The notes under the pieces are model-generated. The model saw only the letters and a list, made by a program, of their open reading frames with translations, made no database searches and was not told where the DNA came from. Positions 8,400-18,103 of a stretch of 64,000 nucleotides of DNA are shown here, one piece after another; position 1 is the first letter of the stretch; every line of letters starts with the position of its first letter. The stretch spans positions 116,307-180,306 of the forward strand of contig CAMYYD010000005.1 of the NCBI GenBank assembly GCA_947303395.1. The letters run 5' to 3'. Both the position numbers and the translations under genes were made by a program. The DNA comes from an uncultured Bacteroidales bacterium (GTDB lineage Bacteria > Bacteroidota > Bacteroidia > Bacteroidales > F082).

Positions 8400-9389
8400 A
8401 TGAAAATTGCGGTCATTGGAGCAACTGGGCTCGTAGGTCAAAAAATGTTACAGGTGTTGGCGGAGAGAAATCTGCCGATTGACGAGTTGATTGTAGCGGC
8501 ATCAGAGCGATCAATAGGAAAAAAGACACTTTTTAATGGCAAAGAATACACTCTTATATCTGTTGAAGATGCAATAGAAAAGCGTCCAGACATCGCGATT
8601 TTCTCAGCAGGAGCTGATGCTTCGCTGAAATATGCTCCACTTTTTGCCAAAAAAGGCACTTATGTCGTCGACAACAGTTCAGCCTGGCGCAAAAAAGTAG
8701 GCATTCCATTGGTTGTTCCGGAAATCAACGCTGGCGACATAACCGCTGATACTCATATCATTGCAAATCCAAACTGTTCAACTATCGGTTTGGTGATGGC
8801 GTTGGCACCTATGCACCGCCGTTATGGAATCAAACGTATTGTAGTTTCGACATACCAGTCGGTAAGCGGAAGCGGTATTAAAGGCTTGAACCAGCTGCAT
8901 TGCGAACAGCGAGGCGAGAAAGCGGAAAACCCAGCATATCCTCATCAAATCCATGAGAATATCATTCCTCACGGCGGCAACTTTTTGGAAGATGGAAACA
9001 CTACCGAGGAAGAAAAACTCATTTTTGAGACAAACAAGATTTTGCATTCAAATATCGCCGTATCGGCAACAGTGGCGCGCGTTCCTGTCTACGGCGGCCA
9101 TTCTGAATCAGTGAATGTTGAGTTTACACAACCTTATGATATTCAGGAAATTAGAAATATTTTAGAGAAAACTCCAGGAGTTGTTGTGACCGACGATCCG
9201 AGCAAAAATCTCTATCCGACACCGATTATGGCATACGATAAAGATGAGGTTTTTGTCGGCAGAATGCGTCGTGACAACAGCATTGAAAACGGTTTCAATT
9301 TCTGGGTTGTGACGGATAACATCAGAAAAGGAGCGGCAACGAATGCTGTGGAGATTGCGGAATATTTAATCACCCGTCATTTCGACTAA
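8400..9389 (+). CDS. asd: Aspartate-semialdehyde dehydrogenase
   Basis: This enzyme reduces aspartyl phosphate to aspartate semialdehyde with NADPH, the branch point to lysine/diaminopimelate, threonine and methionine. The protein is 329 aa, normal for the family. The N-terminal Rossmann motif is VIGATGLVGQKM (5-16); the catalytic Cys126 lies in NPNCSTIG; STYQSVSGSG and GHSESVNVEF (substrate-binding region) follow. The stop overlaps the ribF ATG by one base (TAATG), so the two are translationally coupled. Confidence 0.97.
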   Translation: MKIAVIGATGLVGQKMLQVLAERNLPIDELIVAASERSIGKKTLFNGKEYTLISVEDAIEKRPDIAIFSAGADASLKYAPLFAKKGTYVVDNSSAWRKKVGIPLVVPEINAGDITADTHIIANPNCSTIGLVMALAPMHRRYGIKRIVVSTYQSVSGSGIKGLNQLHCEQRGEKAENPAYPHQIHENIIPHGGNFLEDGNTTEEEKLIFETNKILHSNIAVSATVARVPVYGGHSESVNVEFTQPYDIQEIRNILEKTPGVVVTDDPSKNLYPTPIMAYDKDEVFVGRMRRDNSIENGFNFWVVTDNIRKGAATNAVEIAEYLITRHFD

Positions 9390-10324
9390 TGAAGATTTAT
9401 TACGACATAAATGATTTTGAACAAGTACCGCATGCGGTTGTAACCATTGGGACGTTCGACGGGGTGCATCGTGGACATCAGGAGATACTGAGAAACCTGG
9501 TGAATCAAGCGAAAGAAATCGGTGGCGAGAGCGTCGTGGTGACTTTTTATCCTCACCCAAGGCAGGTGCTGAGTCATGATTCGGGCATCCGTTTCATCTC
9601 GACGCAAGAGGAAAAAATCCGCCATCTTGAAGCTTTAGGCATTGATAATCTTATCATTATAAAATTTACTAAAGAGTTTGCGGCGATATCATCTGAAGAT
9701 TTTATCAAGAATTTCATTGTAAAAAACATCCATCCCGCGGTACTGATTATTGGCTACGACCACCATTTCGGCAGCGGCAGAACCGGTGATTTCAGTATGC
9801 TTTACGAACTTGGAAGCCAATACGATTTCAAAGTGGAGAAGATTCAGGAGCAAGATGTTGATAATGTGGCTGTTAGCTCAACAAAAATCAGGCATTTTTT
9901 GGAAAACGGTGACATAAAACACGCCAATATGCTTCTTGGATACGAGTTTTCATATTCAGGCAAAGTGATTCACGGTCAGCAAGTTGGACATAAAATTGGT
10001 TATCCTACGGCAAATATCGATGTCGCTGAAGAGTTCCAGCTCATCGATAAGCCAGGCGTGTATGCCACTTTCGTCGATTTTGACGGTCACTCCTACCCTG
10101 CCATGACTTATATCGGGAAGCGCCCGACTATGCATGACAACCGTCCACAAAGCATTGAAAGTCATATCTTTAACTTTGACAATGACATTTACGGCAAGGA
10201 AATAAAACTTCGATTTGTGGATTTCGTGAGGGAAGACATAAAATTTGATAACACTGAGGCTTTAAAAAATCAAATAGATAAAGATAAATCAAATATTATA
10301 AACATTTTAAATCAAATAGTATGA
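9389..10324 (+). CDS. ribF: Bifunctional riboflavin kinase / FAD synthetase RibF
   Basis: RibF phosphorylates riboflavin to FMN and adenylylates FMN to FAD. The 311-aa product has the N-terminal nucleotidyltransferase motif GTFDGVHRGHQ (21-31) and the YDHHFGSGRTGD block, then the C-terminal flavokinase domain with GHKIGYPTANID, GVYATFV and SIESHIFNF. Both domains are complete. It begins on the asd stop codon and its own TGA overlaps the ATG of the next gene (ATGA), so this is the middle gene of a tightly packed operon with no obvious pathway theme. Confidence 0.97.
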   Translation: MKIYYDINDFEQVPHAVVTIGTFDGVHRGHQEILRNLVNQAKEIGGESVVVTFYPHPRQVLSHDSGIRFISTQEEKIRHLEALGIDNLIIIKFTKEFAAISSEDFIKNFIVKNIHPAVLIIGYDHHFGSGRTGDFSMLYELGSQYDFKVEKIQEQDVDNVAVSSTKIRHFLENGDIKHANMLLGYEFSYSGKVIHGQQVGHKIGYPTANIDVAEEFQLIDKPGVYATFVDFDGHSYPAMTYIGKRPTMHDNRPQSIESHIFNFDNDIYGKEIKLRFVDFVREDIKFDNTEALKNQIDKDKSNIINILNQIV

Positions 10325-12060
10325 AAAAATTCTTAACATTAATTGCAATTATCTGCCTTCTTGGAATGACGAAGGCGAGTGCATGCACCAACTTCCTGGT
10401 AACCAAGGGAGCATCAGTCGACGGCTCGACTATGATTTCGTATGCCGCTGATTCTCATGTACTTTACGGTGAGTTATATCATTATCCGGCAGCCGATTAT
10501 CCAGAGGGCGCCATGCGTGACCTTTATGATTGGGACAGCGGTCGTTATCTCGGACAGATTCCGGAAGTGAGCCACACTTATAATGTTGTCGGCAACATGA
10601 ATGAGTGGCAGTTGGCTATTGGCGAAACCACTTACGGCGGTTTGGAATGCCTCTGGGAAGGTGAAGGTTTGATGGACTACGGCACCTTGATTTACATCTC
10701 TCTGCAGCGCTGCAAGACAGCTCGCGAAGCTATCCGTAACATCGCCGAACTTACAGCAAAATATGGCTATATCAGCGAAGGAGAGTCATTCTCAATCGCC
10801 GACACAGAAGAGGTTTGGATTATGGAAATGATTGGCAAGGGCAAGTTTGAAAAAGGTATGGTTTGGGTAGCACGCCGTATCCCTGACGGATATGTCTGCG
10901 GTCACGCCAACCAGGCACGCATCACCACATTCCCTCTCGCCAAAAAGAACGCAACCTCTTTGACTTCAAAGGATTTCAAGCAGTTTATGACCGACAACAA
11001 CGTTGACTGCATCTATGCCGAGGACGTGATTTCATTCGCAAAGAAGAATAATCTCTATGTCGGAAAAGACGAAGACTTCTCATTCTCAGACGTTTACGCT
11101 CCTGTAGATTTCAGCGGCGCACGTGGCTGTGACATGCGTGTTTGGGCAATGTTCAACAAGATTACCGACGGCATGGACGCTTATTTTGAATATGCTACCG
11201 GCAGAAATATCAAACGTGCAAAACCATACGTGAAGGGCGAACCACAGACTATCGAGAACTTCCCGAGCAACAGAATGCCACTGTGGGTGAAACCTAACAA
11301 AAAAGTGTCGGTTCTCGACATGATGAGCTTCATGCGCGATCACCTCGAGGGCACTGAACTCGACATGGCAAACGACCTTGGCGCCGGTCCATTCCACTGC
11401 CCATATCGTTGGCGTCCAATGGGTTTTGAAGTCGACGGAGTTGAATACATGCATGAAAGAACCACTGCAACACAGCAGACAGGATTCTCATTCGTTTCAC
11501 AAAGCAACGCCAACAGCATCCCTGAAATCGGCGGTATCATCTGGTGGGGTGTTGACGACGCAGCCAGCACAGTCTATTGCCCAATGTATACTTGCATGAC
11601 AGAGATTCCGCTCTGCTATCGCGTTGGAAACGGCTCAATGATGGAATATTCAGAGACAGCAGGATTCTGGATTTTCAATCAGGTTTCGAACTGGGCTTAC
11701 ACAAAATACGACTACATCCATCCGGAAATAGCTGAAAAACAAGCTGAATACGAGCAAGGTTGGGTTAAAGAAACACAAAAAATCAGTATCAAAGCGTCTC
11801 ATCTTTATGCTAAAGATCCGGCTGAGGCAGTGAAATTCCTCACAGACTATTCAAACAATGAGGCTATGAAGCTTTGCGCCGACTGGAAGGCATTTTACCA
11901 GTATCTCTTTGTGAAATATATGGATGGCAACGTCAAAACCGAACGTATAACACCTAAGGGTTACAAATACTACGCTCCGAAAGTGGAACAGCCTAAATAC
12001 AGCGACGAGTTCTACAAGGCGATTATTGACCAAACAGGAGATAAGCTGAAGGTCTACTAA
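10321..12060 (+). CDS. Secreted C69-family dipeptidase
   Basis: A 579-aa exported peptidase of family C69 (PepD-like Ntn hydrolases), which cleave dipeptides or short peptides. The signal peptide (MKKFLTLIAIICLLGMTKASA) ends just before Cys22 in ACTNFLVTKG; in this family a processed N-terminal Cys is the nucleophile, so signal cleavage would itself produce the active enzyme. DGSTMISYAADSH and CGHANQARIT are typical blocks. Being secreted, it probably trims peptides in the periplasm or outside. The start overlaps ribF by 4 nt; a series of stem-loops follows the stop. Confidence 0.9.
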   Translation: MKKFLTLIAIICLLGMTKASACTNFLVTKGASVDGSTMISYAADSHVLYGELYHYPAADYPEGAMRDLYDWDSGRYLGQIPEVSHTYNVVGNMNEWQLAIGETTYGGLECLWEGEGLMDYGTLIYISLQRCKTAREAIRNIAELTAKYGYISEGESFSIADTEEVWIMEMIGKGKFEKGMVWVARRIPDGYVCGHANQARITTFPLAKKNATSLTSKDFKQFMTDNNVDCIYAEDVISFAKKNNLYVGKDEDFSFSDVYAPVDFSGARGCDMRVWAMFNKITDGMDAYFEYATGRNIKRAKPYVKGEPQTIENFPSNRMPLWVKPNKKVSVLDMMSFMRDHLEGTELDMANDLGAGPFHCPYRWRPMGFEVDGVEYMHERTTATQQTGFSFVSQSNANSIPEIGGIIWWGVDDAASTVYCPMYTCMTEIPLCYRVGNGSMMEYSETAGFWIFNQVSNWAYTKYDYIHPEIAEKQAEYEQGWVKETQKISIKASHLYAKDPAEAVKFLTDYSNNEAMKLCADWKAFYQYLFVKYMDGNVKTERITPKGYKYYAPKVEQPKYSDEFYKAIIDQTGDKLKVY

Positions 12061-12065
12061 GCAAA

Positions 12066-12161
12066 AAAGACATGGACAACATGTCTTTGAAAAATGTCTA
12101 ATCGATTGATTTTCAATTTTGATTAGACATTTTTCTTTTTATCACATGGACATTTGTCCAT
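12066..12161. terminator. Cluster of three stem-loops after the C69 peptidase
   Basis: Three perfect hairpins follow in a row: AAAGACATG/CATGTCTTT (12066-12088), AAAAATGTCTAATC/GATTAGACATTTTT (12090-12134, 14-bp stem followed by C and T5) and ATGGACA/TGTCCAT (12146-12161). The middle one has the shape of an intrinsic terminator usable on both strands. The motif GACATG/ATGGACA recurs between hairpins. Confidence 0.8.
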
Positions 12162-12178
12162 TTTGACTTTCATACCTC

Positions 12179-12207
12179 TTGACAAAGAAAAATTTTGTAT
12201 ATTTTTG
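12179..12207 (+). promoter_or_regulatory. Promoter of the TPR-regulator/BspA operon
   Basis: TTGACA begins at 12179 and TATTTTTG lies at 12200-12207, with an 18-nt spacer after TTG. Only 6 nt separate the -7 element from the ATG at 12214, which predicts a transcript with almost no leader. Confidence 0.65.
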
Positions 12208-12213
12208 CAATGT

Positions 12214-13581
12214 ATGAAAGCAAAACTCACATATCAAATTATTCTTGCGATGGCGTTCATTGTCGTCATGACTTCATGCGAATCGCAAACGAGACGGGAA
12301 CAACGTGCGCGCGCTTTATATGAACAAGGTGTGCAGTTGCGTTCGCAACGTCTGTCCGAGGAGGCTACGGAATGTTTCCTCAAGGCATTATCATTGATGG
12401 ATAACGTTGAGACGCACGGCCGTGCGTCTCTGCAATTGCGCGCTAACATTAAAGACAATCTTGGCTCGATGTACAACAAACACCAGATGTTTGAAGACGC
12501 CTTGAATATGCACTGTGAAGCTGTCAACGACTTCAAACAGATTAACGACTCCGTTGGGATGATGACTGCTTGGCGCAACTGCGAGCGTGCCGCGAAATCA
12601 CTCGGATGGTTTGCGCAGACCAAACAATATTACGACAACGCCTTCCAAATCGCCATCTTATTAGATAATAAAGAAATGATTGCCGATTTATATCTCGAAA
12701 TCGGGCGTGATTATTATATGGAAATTGGCGATTATGAAAAGGCGATTGAATTTGTGCAAAATGCCATCAATGGCGGTATGGAGGGCAATGATTTGGACAT
12801 CGCCAACATGACTCTCGGCATTCTTTATTATTACATCGACGAAAACGACAATGCAAAACCATATCTCGAAAAGGCATTGCAGAGCGACAGGGCTGGAGTA
12901 AGAATGTCGGTTTATCAAACTCTTTACGGCATCGCGCTCAACGAGGAAAACCTCGAGATGGCAATGGAATACGAACAACTTTTCCTTGAGAATATGGCTA
13001 TTGCCGAAAAAGAGCACAACAACGAGAGCATCCAACGGATAAAATCGGAAAGCGAGCTGACTGCGCAGAAAAACGAGCTTGAGACCCTGCATCGTACCAA
13101 GAGCCTGAAACTTTATCTGATTATTGCGGTCGTTTTGCTTGGAAGCCTCACAATATTACTGATTGTCAGGAAAAGATTGACAGACAACAAGATAAAATCG
13201 CTTGAAAAGGAGCTTCAGATGCGCGACAAGGTTATGCTCAGCAGCAGCGTTTTTACTACGGCTAAGAACCTCGGCGAGCACCTTACAGCCGACGCACTCA
13301 ATTTCGACCTAAGCGATACCGACTGGGACGATTTTATAAGCATGACAGACTTGGTTTACGACGGTTTTTCTGAAAAGCTTCTCGCGAAGTTCCCTAAACT
13401 CACCCGAAACGACGTGCGCATCTGCTGCCTTACGAAAAACGGCTTCTCCAACCAGGTGATTTCGGTTTTGCTCGAAACGCAACTTGAATCATATTACAAA
13501 CGCAAAATGCGAATCAAACAGACGAAAATGGAACTCGCCGAAGATGCGAGGACTTTTGAAGAGATAATAAACACTATTTAA
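12214..13581 (+). CDS. TPR lipoprotein with one membrane helix and C-terminal HTH-like regulator domain
   Basis: A 455-aa protein. The N-terminus has a lipoprotein-like signal (VVMTSCESQ), followed by TPR-like helical repeats, one membrane helix (LYLIIAVVLLGSLTILLIV, about residue 300), a short coiled coil, and a C-terminal part with KFPKLTRNDVRICCLTKNGFS resembling the LuxR-like HTH domain of Bacteroidetes TPR regulators. By analogy it senses something in the envelope and acts on DNA from the membrane. The start at 12214 is set by the promoter; the track's upstream start overlaps the promoter. Residues 65-74 (VETHGRASLQ) come from a palindrome inserted in frame. The BspA-like gene starts 1 nt after its stop, so it likely controls that set. 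Confidence 0.75.
   Translation: MKAKLTYQIILAMAFIVVMTSCESQTRREQRARALYEQGVQLRSQRLSEEATECFLKALSLMDNVETHGRASLQLRANIKDNLGSMYNKHQMFEDALNMHCEAVNDFKQINDSVGMMTAWRNCERAAKSLGWFAQTKQYYDNAFQIAILLDNKEMIADLYLEIGRDYYMEIGDYEKAIEFVQNAINGGMEGNDLDIANMTLGILYYYIDENDNAKPYLEKALQSDRAGVRMSVYQTLYGIALNEENLEMAMEYEQLFLENMAIAEKEHNNESIQRIKSESELTAQKNELETLHRTKSLKLYLIIAVVLLGSLTILLIVRKRLTDNKIKSLEKELQMRDKVMLSSSVFTTAKNLGEHLTADALNFDLSDTDWDDFISMTDLVYDGFSEKLLAKFPKLTRNDVRICCLTKNGFSNQVISVLLETQLESYYKRKMRIKQTKMELAEDARTFEEIINTI
12406..12433. repeat. VETHGRASL palindrome, copy 1 (inside the TPR regulator gene)
   Basis: The 22-nt core GAGACGCACGG plus its exact reverse complement (12409-12430) lies in frame inside the coding sequence and is read as VETHGRASLQ. 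The outer three bases on each side are degenerate compared with the other copies (GTT/TGC instead of GTA/TAC). Confidence 0.92.
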
Positions 13582-13582
13582 A

Positions 13583-14473
13583 ATGAAAAATATATTACAT
13601 CTGACTCCTATCTTCATGTTATTATTGGTAACTATCACCAGCTGCAATAAATCCTCCAATAACATCGAGCCGCAACCATCGGTTGTTACAGACTTCACCA
13701 TCGACAGCTTAAACTATCGTGTCAACGACGACGGCTCAACTGTGACCGTCACCGGTCATGTAAGCGGAGAATTTGCTTATGGCGATTTGTTAATCCCTGA
13801 AACGGTGTCGTATGACGGCAAAAACTACACCATTACGGTTGTCGGCGACGAGGCTTTCGACGGATGTTGGGGACTCTCTGGCAATCTGAGTATCCCAAGC
13901 ACAGTAACTAAAATCGGCGAAAACGCTTTCAGTTATTGTCAATTTACAGGTTGTCTGGATTTGCCTGGTAACCTCACTTACATCGGTGACCACGCATTCG
14001 CGTATTGTCAATGGATGAGAGGGGCTCTGTATATACCCGATTCAGTAACATATTTGGGCGAAGGCGCTTTCAGTGGATGTATGAGCTTTGACGGCACTTT
14101 GCACATTTCAAGAAGCATAACTTCTATCAAAAAAGGCACTTTTGACTGGTGTCAACAATTAATCGGTACTCTATACATACCGAATTCTGTCACTGAAATC
14201 GGCGACTGGGCATTTCAGGGCTGTTATAGATTTACCAGCTATTTGGAAATTCCTGAAGCAGTAACATATATCGGCGAAAGTGCTTTCTCGGGATGCACCG
14301 GGTTCTCTGAAGTCATTTCCCTCGCCACCGAGCCGCCAACATTAAGAAGTGATGCATTCCCATCCGATGTTTACTCAACACTCACAATTCCTTGCAATTG
14401 CACCTATCAATACCAACATTCACCTTGGTATCTGTTTTTTGACACTATTATTGAAGATTGTGATAAAAATTAA
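13583..14473 (+). CDS. BspA-like leucine-rich-repeat lipoprotein
   Basis: A 296-aa lipoprotein (signal ending VTITSCNKSS) made of BspA-type (LRR_5) repeats of about 23-24 residues. Each repeat has the form VTxIGExAFxxCxxLxGxLxIP; examples are IGENAFSYC, IGDHAFAYC and IGESAFSGC, about six units. BspA-type LRR proteins in oral and gut Bacteroidetes bind host matrix or other bacteria, but the partner is unknown here. There is no T9SS sorting domain, so the lipid anchor would hold it at the membrane. It starts 1 nt after the regulator gene and is followed by two related genes at short spacing. Confidence 0.87.
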   Translation: MKNILHLTPIFMLLLVTITSCNKSSNNIEPQPSVVTDFTIDSLNYRVNDDGSTVTVTGHVSGEFAYGDLLIPETVSYDGKNYTITVVGDEAFDGCWGLSGNLSIPSTVTKIGENAFSYCQFTGCLDLPGNLTYIGDHAFAYCQWMRGALYIPDSVTYLGEGAFSGCMSFDGTLHISRSITSIKKGTFDWCQQLIGTLYIPNSVTEIGDWAFQGCYRFTSYLEIPEAVTYIGESAFSGCTGFSEVISLATEPPTLRSDAFPSDVYSTLTIPCNCTYQYQHSPWYLFFDTIIEDCDKN

Positions 14474-14485
14474 CCATTTTATACT

Positions 14486-16030
14486 ATGAAAACAAAAAAT
14501 TCTATCAATTTTTTAATTAAAAACGCGGCATTTTTGCTGCTTGCGATTATTCTTATTACAAGTTGTAAAAAAGACAAAATCGACAATGGTTCTGGAAACG
14601 AGCCTATCCCGGAAGAGCCTGGTATCGCTATCACCAATCCTCTTTGCTTTACAGCCGAAGAAGACCGTGTTTCAATAGAAATTTATGTGCGCGAAGATTG
14701 CGAAACAACGTTTGATTTTGAGTATAGTTATGACAATGTCGAGTGGAACCGGTTTATTCCCAATTATACGATTATTGTTTTGGCAGAAGCAGGTGAAAAA
14801 GTTTATTTCAGAGGTCATAATCCACAAGGACTTAGTCCGAACCATGATGTTTTTGATGAAGAAACTTTCTATTTTTGGGGTCCATGTGCAAAATTTGTGA
14901 CAAATGATAAATCGGTTGCTTTAAGCGGAAATGTGATGTCGTTGATTGACACGGTTTACAGGGCTACAAAACCTCTGCCGAAAAGCTGTTTTGCAGGTCT
15001 GTTTGAATATACATCGGTAACATCTGCGCCTGAGCTGCCTGCCACATTATTAAGCGAGTGTTGCTATACACACATGTTTTCTCTTTGCTCGAAACTTGTA
15101 TCAGCTCCAGAGTTGCCGGCAACAGTTTTGACGAAACATTGTTATTCCGATATGTTTGCCAATTGTTCGAGTATGACAGAAGCTCCTGAACTGCCTGCCA
15201 CCACCTTGGCAGAATACTGTTATAAATACATGTTCGGTTGCTGTAGTTTTACCACCGCACCTGAATTACCTGCAACTACAATGAAAGAGAACTGTTATAG
15301 GAGTATGTTTAGTGGCTGTACAAGTCTTGAAGCAGCACCGGAACTGCCTGCAATGACTTTGGCTGAGAATTGTTATTATGATATGTTTTGGGGCTGCCGT
15401 TTCGAAACAGCTCCGCGGCTTCCTGCCACCACTTTGGCTAATGGATGTTATTCGTGTATGTTTACAAACTGTCCGAATCTGACAACAGCCCCTGAATTGC
15501 CTGCCACTAATTTGGCTGATTATTGTTATACGAATATGTTTGCATATTGTGATAATCTTACCGAAGCTCCGAAACTACCGGCGACGACCCTTGCAGAATA
15601 CTGCTATTACGCAATGTTCAACTTTTGTAGGAGTCTCATTACACCACCTGAGCTTCCGGCTACGGAGTTGGCTGCGTATTGCTACAGTTTTATGTTCCAA
15701 GCTTGTAATAACATGACATCTGCTCCCGAACTACCCGCTACAACATTGGCTCCTTATTGCTATGAAGTTATGTTTGATATGTGTAGTGAAATTACTGCAG
15801 CACCTGAACTGCCGGCGACTACTTTGGTCGAAGGCTGTTATATTGCCATGTTTAGCAACTGTGACAAAATAAACAGCGTCAGGGTGCTTTTTACTGAATG
15901 GAACGATGAGGCGACAGACTGGTGGTTTGGCGACACCAATAGTTATGGTACGTTTTACTGCCCAAGTTCGCTGCCTCAAGATTTCGGATGCAATAGAATT
16001 CCAACAAATTGGACGGTCGAGACTCTCTAA
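14486..16030 (+). CDS. Lipoprotein with eleven tandem APELPATTLAEYCY-type repeats
   Basis: A 514-aa lipoprotein (signal ending LITSCKKDK). After an N-terminal beta-like region (residues about 40-130) it consists of eleven tandem units of 25-26 residues with the pattern APELPATTLAEYCYxxMFxxC. Conserved CY, MF and C positions suggest a regular solenoid related to BspA-type LRRs; similar repeats occur in Bacteroidales surface proteins. At the DNA level the units have diverged, so this is not a recent expansion. It ends with FTEWNDEATDWWFGDTN and a short cap. Role unknown; adhesion is a guess from context. Confidence 0.8.
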   Translation: MKTKNSINFLIKNAAFLLLAIILITSCKKDKIDNGSGNEPIPEEPGIAITNPLCFTAEEDRVSIEIYVREDCETTFDFEYSYDNVEWNRFIPNYTIIVLAEAGEKVYFRGHNPQGLSPNHDVFDEETFYFWGPCAKFVTNDKSVALSGNVMSLIDTVYRATKPLPKSCFAGLFEYTSVTSAPELPATLLSECCYTHMFSLCSKLVSAPELPATVLTKHCYSDMFANCSSMTEAPELPATTLAEYCYKYMFGCCSFTTAPELPATTMKENCYRSMFSGCTSLEAAPELPAMTLAENCYYDMFWGCRFETAPRLPATTLANGCYSCMFTNCPNLTTAPELPATNLADYCYTNMFAYCDNLTEAPKLPATTLAEYCYYAMFNFCRSLITPPELPATELAAYCYSFMFQACNNMTSAPELPATTLAPYCYEVMFDMCSEITAAPELPATTLVEGCYIAMFSNCDKINSVRVLFTEWNDEATDWWFGDTNSYGTFYCPSSLPQDFGCNRIPTNWTVETL

Positions 16031-16047
16031 ATAAAATTCATTAAAAC

Positions 16048-18021
16048 ATGAAAAAATTATTCTTAACAAGCTTTATTATTCTGGCAGTAATTACAAAAAT
16101 AATCGCCCAGACCTTCATCGACAGAAACCTGAACTATTCCGTTAACGACGACGGCGCTACAGTGACATTAACTGGTTTTATTGATCGTTATCAAGATTTG
16201 ATAATACCCGAATCAGTAAATTATGAAGGACAAGACTATCCTGTCACTGCAATAGGAAATCGTGCCTTTCATGATTATTGGTGGGATCAGGATAGCTTGG
16301 TCATTCCTAATACAGTGACACATATTGGCTACAGTGCCTTTGCTCCATATCCTCATATAAATGGTAAAATAATATTGTCAAACAACTTGACATATATTGG
16401 CGCTGGCGCTTTTAATGGGAATGGTTTTAACGGGGAATTGGTTATTCCGAACACGGTCACATATATTGGTAATCTGGCTTTTTGTGGATGTGGCGGAATT
16501 ACCGGTGATTTGGTTATCCCAAATTCAGTTGAATATTTAGGTATACGTGCCTTTGAGGGATGTAGGGGCATTAAAGGTTCATTAACTATATCAAATTCAA
16601 TTGACACCATTCGTGAGGGCACTTTTACAAATTGTAAATTTACTGGAGAATTAATCATACCTAATTCTGTGAAATTCATTGATAAAAAAGCATTTTGGAG
16701 TTGTAATGGCTTTTCGGGTGATTTGAGAATCCCAAATTCGGTAAATCATATCGGCGAGGAGACTTTTTTCCAGTGTACAGGTTTTGATGGCAATTTGATT
16801 CTTCCTGATTCTATTGCGGAAATAGGGAGATTGGCATTTGGAGGTTGTAGCGGTTTGACAGGACCATTAAATATACCCGTAACATTAACTCAAATAAATG
16901 ACCAAGTGTTTGCTTATTGTGGTTTTACAGGTCCTTTAATTATTCCGGATTCCGTTACATATATCGGGGATGGTGCATTTGTTGAATGTCGTGGTTTCAG
17001 CGGTGACTTAGTTATCGGAAAGTCTGTAAAATACATTGGTTTATATGCTTTTGGATATTGTCCAGGCATTACTAATGTGGTGTCATTGTCAACAGAACCG
17101 GCGGAAGCCTATTATAACGAATTTGAACACCTTGACTGCACAACGCTTTCTGTCCCTTGCGGTTTTATTCAGGCATACTATTATGCCGGATGGCTTAGGC
17201 ATTTTACAACAGTAAATGAAAACTGTAGCTATCTGACACATCCTGAATGGTATTATGAATTAATAAACGATTCAGGCGACATCACTTATCAGTACCTTTC
17301 GCATCAGGGCGATACGACAATTCAACATAAAAAAGTTAAGATTATCGTGAAAACCAACACTCTTTACGATAAGGAAAGCATTGAACAGACCGAGGAATAC
17401 ATTTATGTTGACGACAATAAGGTTTACTGGTGGAACAAAACTCTCGAGGAATTCACTGTTTTATATGATTTCGGCGCACAAGTCGGCGACTATTGGGAAA
17501 TCAAGGCTGGTCTGAACTCGATAGTGGTTCACGTAGATATGGTTGGACAGGCTGAATATGATGGTATTGTCTATAAAACCTTGCAAATCGGCGATTATGA
17601 TGACATTTTCAGTGGCACGATTGTCTGCACGGTAGGTCATCTCACCAGCTTCTTCCCCGAGAAAATGCTCGACAACAAAGGCAATTACGAAGTCAATGGC
17701 TTGCGTTGCCACTGGAATAACGGCGAACTTCTCTTTAAGGTTGGCGATACCGACTGCGACTATGTCTATGATAATCATCATTTTGACGTAGATGAAATTG
17801 CCGAAAACGGATTTGAGGTTTATCCTAATCCCTCACATGAGAACATATTTGTCCAATCGGATAAAATAGAAGAGAAATATCGCATTCTCAACCTTCTCGG
17901 CGAATCCATCCTAACTGGCATAATTTCGTCTGAAAATCAACAAATCGATATCTCATCGTTATCCGAAGGCATTTATTTCATAACCATCGGCAATGCGACA
18001 ATGAAATTCATGAAAATGTAA
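16048..18021 (+). CDS. BspA-like leucine-rich-repeat protein with T9SS sorting domain
   Basis: A 657-aa exported protein. Signal peptide MKKLFLTSFIILAVITKIIAQ; then about twelve BspA-type LRRs (VIPNTVTYIGNLAFCGC and similar) to about residue 365; then a beta-rich spacer found in many Bacteroidetes T9SS cargoes (TLYDKESIEQTEEYIYVDD, FPEKMLDNKGNYEVNG); then a type A sorting domain from VYPNPSHENIFV to the end (EGIYFITIGN). The last domain directs it through the type IX system to the cell surface. It is the third surface gene of the operon, 17 nt after its neighbour, and ends at a long stem-loop. Confidence 0.87.
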   Translation: MKKLFLTSFIILAVITKIIAQTFIDRNLNYSVNDDGATVTLTGFIDRYQDLIIPESVNYEGQDYPVTAIGNRAFHDYWWDQDSLVIPNTVTHIGYSAFAPYPHINGKIILSNNLTYIGAGAFNGNGFNGELVIPNTVTYIGNLAFCGCGGITGDLVIPNSVEYLGIRAFEGCRGIKGSLTISNSIDTIREGTFTNCKFTGELIIPNSVKFIDKKAFWSCNGFSGDLRIPNSVNHIGEETFFQCTGFDGNLILPDSIAEIGRLAFGGCSGLTGPLNIPVTLTQINDQVFAYCGFTGPLIIPDSVTYIGDGAFVECRGFSGDLVIGKSVKYIGLYAFGYCPGITNVVSLSTEPAEAYYNEFEHLDCTTLSVPCGFIQAYYYAGWLRHFTTVNENCSYLTHPEWYYELINDSGDITYQYLSHQGDTTIQHKKVKIIVKTNTLYDKESIEQTEEYIYVDDNKVYWWNKTLEEFTVLYDFGAQVGDYWEIKAGLNSIVVHVDMVGQAEYDGIVYKTLQIGDYDDIFSGTIVCTVGHLTSFFPEKMLDNKGNYEVNGLRCHWNNGELLFKVGDTDCDYVYDNHHFDVDEIAENGFEVYPNPSHENIFVQSDKIEEKYRILNLLGESILTGIISSENQQIDISSLSEGIYFITIGNATMKFMKM

Positions 18022-18027
18022 TTAGTT

Positions 18028-18103
18028 CTTTAAAAACAAGCAAAAATCAGGCTGCAGATTTTCTTTGAAAAACCGAAGGTCTGATTTTTGCTTGTTTTTA
18101 AAG
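18028..18103. terminator. Long bidirectional terminator hairpin with 23-bp perfect arms
   Basis: Left arm 18028-18050 (CTTTAAAAACAAGC then AAAAATCAG) is exactly complementary to 18081-18103, with a 30-nt loop. A- and T-rich ends suit terminators in both directions for the convergent BspA gene and moxR. The moxR stop codon lies inside the right arm, so the last codons of moxR are part of the structure. Confidence 0.85.

Noticed and set aside
14486-16030. Recently expanded minisatellite within the gene
   Set aside because: The repeat units are conserved in protein but strongly diverged in DNA, so expansion is not recent.
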